7,505 nucleotides of DNA from an uncultured bacterium (GTDB lineage Bacteria > Bdellovibrionota_C > UBA2361 > SZUA-149 > CALKYB01). This document shows, one piece after another, positions 5,155 to 7,505 of the stretch. The DNA lies in NCBI GenBank assembly GCA_938003565.1, contig CALKYB010000062.1:1-7505 (forward strand), written 5' to 3'. The notes beneath the pieces were generated by a model. That model ran no database searches. It worked only from the letters and a program-made list of their open reading frames with translations, and was not told the DNA's origin. Position 1 is the first letter of the stretch, and each line of letters starts with the position of its first letter. The position numbers and the translations under genes are program-made.

Positions 5155-7194
5155 TTAGTCTTTAGCCAGAATTGAGAGAAATTCCTCAATATTTGTCAGC
5201 CCGTCTCCATCTCGATCATTAGCATGATCGGTGCCGTCACTTGAGTCTAGTCCCACAGAGTCTTCCCAGGCATCAGACATTCCATCCTTATCTGAATCAT
5301 AATCTGATGGCCATTTGGTACTTGAGTAACTTGAAAAGTCTCTTTTACTCTCAGGTGTTGTTCCAGTGTTTCCAGACATACGATTGTAGTCATCAATTCC
5401 AAGTATGTTCGTTCTGGTTAAGGTTTCACCAATAATTCGTTTATCTATTTCGTCTCTCACAGGAACCGTGTGCCCAACGCTTTTCCATTTATTGGAATTA
5501 GGGGCCCAAAGTTGAGGAGCTGGTGTTGTGGGGCTATAGCTGCTCTGAATTTGTGGATCTCTTGATAAGGCTTCTACGTGAGGATGGTCATCTAGGACAT
5601 ATACCTCTGACCAAGGTTCGTTTCGTGGCCAGAAGTAATTATCTCCAATTTCAACTCCTAGGGTAAACCTTTGAAACCAGAGCTGAATTGTACAGTCTTG
5701 ATTACACCCTATACGTCCAATTGGGCTCTTGCTTGAGTTGTCTTTGTAGAATTTATAGTAAGGTGCTTTGGTTGGGGATTGGTCACCGGGGGCAAACATA
5801 TTATTTGATATATATGCAGAGGCTTCTGTGGTTTGAGTGCGAACTTTGATCGCTGCCCAGCGCCAGTTGGCCATGTAGTTGTCATAAATTTCCGCATGGC
5901 AACCATTGATTACTGGTAGCCGTTGGTTCTGGTCCACTATCAAGTTTCCGATAAAGGAAACTTCTTTCATGGTGTGAGATGTATTGTTGTTCATACACGA
6001 GGCTCCTGTTGCGTGGAGCCCGTCTTTACTTTTTTCAACTGATTCAGGGTGAAGGCTTGCTGCATCACCTTCAGCCATAATTGAATTGGTCCATGAGATC
6101 TTATTGAGATCTCCGGTTTCTCCTGGTCCCAGGTAGATTGAAGTAGTCTCGTCTGTGGCCCAAGAGGCGCTAATATGATCAATCATGATATTCTCAACGT
6201 CACCCCCGGAGACAGTAAGAGCTCTGCTATTTGCCGCTCGGGTTGGGGAGGAAGTGCTTGGACCCCTAAAAGTCACGTGTCTAAGCATAAAGTCCCTGGC
6301 AAAGTCTCCAATATTGACAAGTCTACTTGTAACTACAAGTCCAGGTGCTGGAGCCGCTTGGCCCGCAAAATAGACGTTCTGGGCTTGATCTCTAAATAAT
6401 TTAACTTCTTTTTCCTTCAGATCTATTACCCCTCCTACTGTTGGAATAATATAGCGGCAACCCTTCATAGTCATCGCTTCGTAGAATGATACTTTTCCAT
6501 TGTTGGGTGTTCTATCGTCTTCAAGCGTATTCAGTAGAACTACCTGACAACCACGAGCATGGTTGGTGAAACGAGCAAATCCCTGGGCGCCTGGAAACGC
6601 AAGAAGTTTACCGTCTTCCCGGATTGGGCCATAAAAGGCTCCGGGTTTCGGAGGTTTTGTGGTTACGGTAGAAGTTGTGGTTGAGCTGGTTGTAGTTGAA
6701 GTCGTGGAGGTTGAGGTAGTGCTAGTAGTTGTGCTTACGGAGTTCGATGGTAGAGTTTTAAAGGTCTTAATGTCGGACTGTACTCTCAGCCCTCTTGTTC
6801 GAGCAAAAACTTTATAGAAATATGTAGTGTTTTCTTCAAGCCCAGTTAAACTATGTGTATGGGTAGTGCTCCTTGTATGACCCTTATAGGGGGCGGATTG
6901 CAATAGACTAGAAGAGGTTTTGCCGAACTTTAATAGAGTAGAGCCGACCTGGTTTAGAGTTACATCGATGTCTGTGGAGTTCGAGGTGATGTTTGAGGCA
7001 GTACTGCTCAAAACGCTTAGCTCTTGGTCGGTAAAAGGTTTTCGAACCCTTCGTGTTCTACAAGCTCTCTCACCGTTCCACCCGTAGCCATCGCCATCCG
7101 GGTCATCACAGACACCACTTTGGGCCATTAGGTTTGTTGGTTGAAAAAAGGCAGCGACTAGAAGTGTAGAGGCTAAGAAAGATTTAAGAGACAT
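5155..7194 (-). CDS. Secreted modular pectate-lyase-like polysaccharide lyase (PL1 type)
   Basis: This 679-residue exported enzyme probably cleaves an acidic polysaccharide by beta-elimination, in the manner of PL1 pectate lyases; the actual substrate is unknown. Order of parts: signal peptide (1-24, probable cleavage after LMA); a small Cys-bounded motif CDDPDGDGYGWNGERAC (29-45) seen in secreted carbohydrate-active proteins; a fibronectin-III/purple-acid-phosphatase-N-like domain (about 60-148, SLTGLEENTTYFYKVFA); a Ser/Thr linker (150-179); the beta-helix catalytic domain (about 197-620) starting LLAFPGAQGFA; and a C-terminal Asp-rich Ca-binding repeat (631-673, DSDKDGMSDAWE and DRDGDGLTNIEE). 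The IMIDH motif (336-340) and SWATDE (344-349) match the PL1 WiDH region. QRLPVIN (424-430) matches the RxPxxR motif, but the second Arg is Asn. The start is supported by the signal peptide and a CAGG 8 bases upstream. It probably heads a unit with DUF1223. Confidence 0.88.
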   Translation of the reverse strand: MSLKSFLASTLLVAAFFQPTNLMAQSGVCDDPDGDGYGWNGERACRTRRVRKPFTDQELSVLSSTASNITSNSTDIDVTLNQVGSTLLKFGKTSSSLLQSAPYKGHTRSTTHTHSLTGLEENTTYFYKVFARTRGLRVQSDIKTFKTLPSNSVSTTTSTTSTSTTSTTTSSTTTSTVTTKPPKPGAFYGPIREDGKLLAFPGAQGFARFTNHARGCQVVLLNTLEDDRTPNNGKVSFYEAMTMKGCRYIIPTVGGVIDLKEKEVKLFRDQAQNVYFAGQAAPAPGLVVTSRLVNIGDFARDFMLRHVTFRGPSTSSPTRAANSRALTVSGGDVENIMIDHISASWATDETTSIYLGPGETGDLNKISWTNSIMAEGDAASLHPESVEKSKDGLHATGASCMNNNTSHTMKEVSFIGNLIVDQNQRLPVINGCHAEIYDNYMANWRWAAIKVRTQTTEASAYISNNMFAPGDQSPTKAPYYKFYKDNSSKSPIGRIGCNQDCTIQLWFQRFTLGVEIGDNYFWPRNEPWSEVYVLDDHPHVEALSRDPQIQSSYSPTTPAPQLWAPNSNKWKSVGHTVPVRDEIDKRIIGETLTRTNILGIDDYNRMSGNTGTTPESKRDFSSYSSTKWPSDYDSDKDGMSDAWEDSVGLDSSDGTDHANDRDGDGLTNIEEFLSILAKD

Positions 7195-7214
7195 GCGATA
7201 AACCTGGAAAATTC

Positions 7215-7244
7215 TTATTACTAAAAGGAAATAAAATTCCTCAA
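7215..7244 (-). promoter_or_regulatory. Weak candidate promoter of the lyase gene
   Basis: On the minus strand TTGAGG and TAATAA are 18 bases apart, about 20-50 bases upstream of the lyase ATG. The match to the -10 consensus is poor. A short inverted repeat AGGAA/TTCCT (7226-7241) lies in the spacer and could be an operator. This is the best candidate I find between 7195 and 7428, not a confident call. Confidence 0.22.
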
Positions 7245-7408
7245 TTTAGAGTAAAAAACCTTGGTGGTGGGTTCGATTATTTATTGAATTCAGTGAGTCT
7301 GGATTTGTCCATAAATTTAAGGGTTTAGCGCTCCTGAATTGTTTATTTTGGTTTGGTTTTTCCAATGTTTTTCTACTAGAGGAGCAATGAAATGGTGTCT
7401 GCTGTTTT

Positions 7409-7448
7409 AAAAACCTTGTTACTTTGAGCTAGAGGATAATTGTAACAA
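7409..7448 (-). terminator. Terminator-like hairpin with U-run
   Basis: TTGTTAC (7416-7422) is the exact reverse complement of GTAACAA (7442-7448), with a 19-base loop. On the minus strand the stem is followed by GG and then five T. It would end a minus-strand gene coming in from the right edge. The stem is only 7 bp and AT-rich, so it is moderate evidence. Confidence 0.4.
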
Positions 7449-7505
7449 CTGACCATCGGCCTAGTTTTTTTTCTCGAGTGTAGAACTTGTCATAACCTTG
7501 CTCAC
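7429..7505 (-). CDS. Possible C-terminal end of a minus-strand gene running in from the right
   Basis: A frame open from the window edge gives 24 residues beginning EQGYDKFYTREKKLGR and ends at TAG (7429-7431), inside the loop of the terminator-like hairpin. The agreement between the stop and the hairpin is what suggests a real gene end. Another minus frame, ending at 7461 with VMTSSTLEKKN, is also open to the edge and cannot be excluded. The product cannot be identified. Confidence 0.3.
   Translation of the reverse strand, partial: EQGYDKFYTREKKLGRWSVVTIIL

Noticed and set aside
6661..6745. Repetitive GTT/AGT/GGT tract as a possible tandem repeat or CRISPR-like array
   Set aside because: It is the codon-degenerate Ser/Thr-rich linker of the lyase, with no constant unit length and no spacers.
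7262..7285. T-loop-like GGGTTCGATT suggesting a tRNA
   Set aside because: There is no matching arm for the T-stem and no anticodon or acceptor stem around it on either strand.
7392..7427. 11-codon plus-strand frame (MVSAVLKTLLL) with AGAGGAG correctly spaced upstream
   Set aside because: The ribosome site is good, but the peptide is tiny, overlaps the minus-strand terminator-like hairpin, and has no downstream gene to serve as a leader within the window.

Overview
The window looks like part of a Gram-negative bacterial chromosome. The codon use is AT-leaning. Two Sec-exported proteins fit an organism that degrades polysaccharides: a secreted PL1-type lyase with a Ser/Thr-rich linker and Ca-binding repeats, and a DUF1223 thioredoxin-fold protein. 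These features would suit a marine proteobacterium, but nothing here fixes the taxon. There are no rRNAs, recognisable tRNAs, IS transposases or CRISPR repeats.

Layout from left to right. (1) Positions 1-182 (-) hold the start of an unknown small membrane protein that runs off the left edge. (2) Positions 183-544 are a gene-free strip with several inverted repeats, including two perfect long-stem hairpins of 14 and 16 bp. (3) Positions 545-2706 (-) hold a two-gene, translationally coupled operon: an AAA+ ATPase of the MoxR/CobS-like type familiar from tailed phages, followed by a VWA-like partner that resembles the family I recall as DUF7192. (4) Positions 2707-3329 are a long AT-rich intergenic region with three or four further hairpins, a plausible promoter and a very strong Shine-Dalgarno sequence that has no ATG. 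(5) Positions 3330-4292 (+) encode an unrecognised 320-residue protein with a degenerate EF-hand and a Gly/Ala/Val membrane-hairpin-like segment. (6) Positions 4301-5110 (-) encode the DUF1223 protein, convergent with the previous gene and only 8 bp from it. (7) Positions 5155-7194 (-) encode a 679-residue modular pectate-lyase-like enzyme. (8) Positions 7195-7505 hold its upstream region, a terminator-like hairpin and perhaps the last codons of another minus-strand gene.

How the parts may work together. In MoxR/VWA and CobS/CobT-type pairs the AAA+ ring remodels a target through its VWA partner. The pair here probably acts as one unit, because the ATPase stop and the partner's start share one base and a perfect GGAGG sits seven bases before that start. 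The ATPase has an unusual P-loop and the partner a degenerate metal site plus a strongly basic N-terminal extension, so it is not a textbook example. The lyase and the DUF1223 gene lie in the same direction 44 bases apart and may be co-transcribed, with the DUF1223 start codon buried in a hairpin. The 320-residue protein has no clear partner.

The best candidates for something undescribed are the ATPase/VWA-like pair bounded by long hairpins, and the 320-residue protein with its odd leader.
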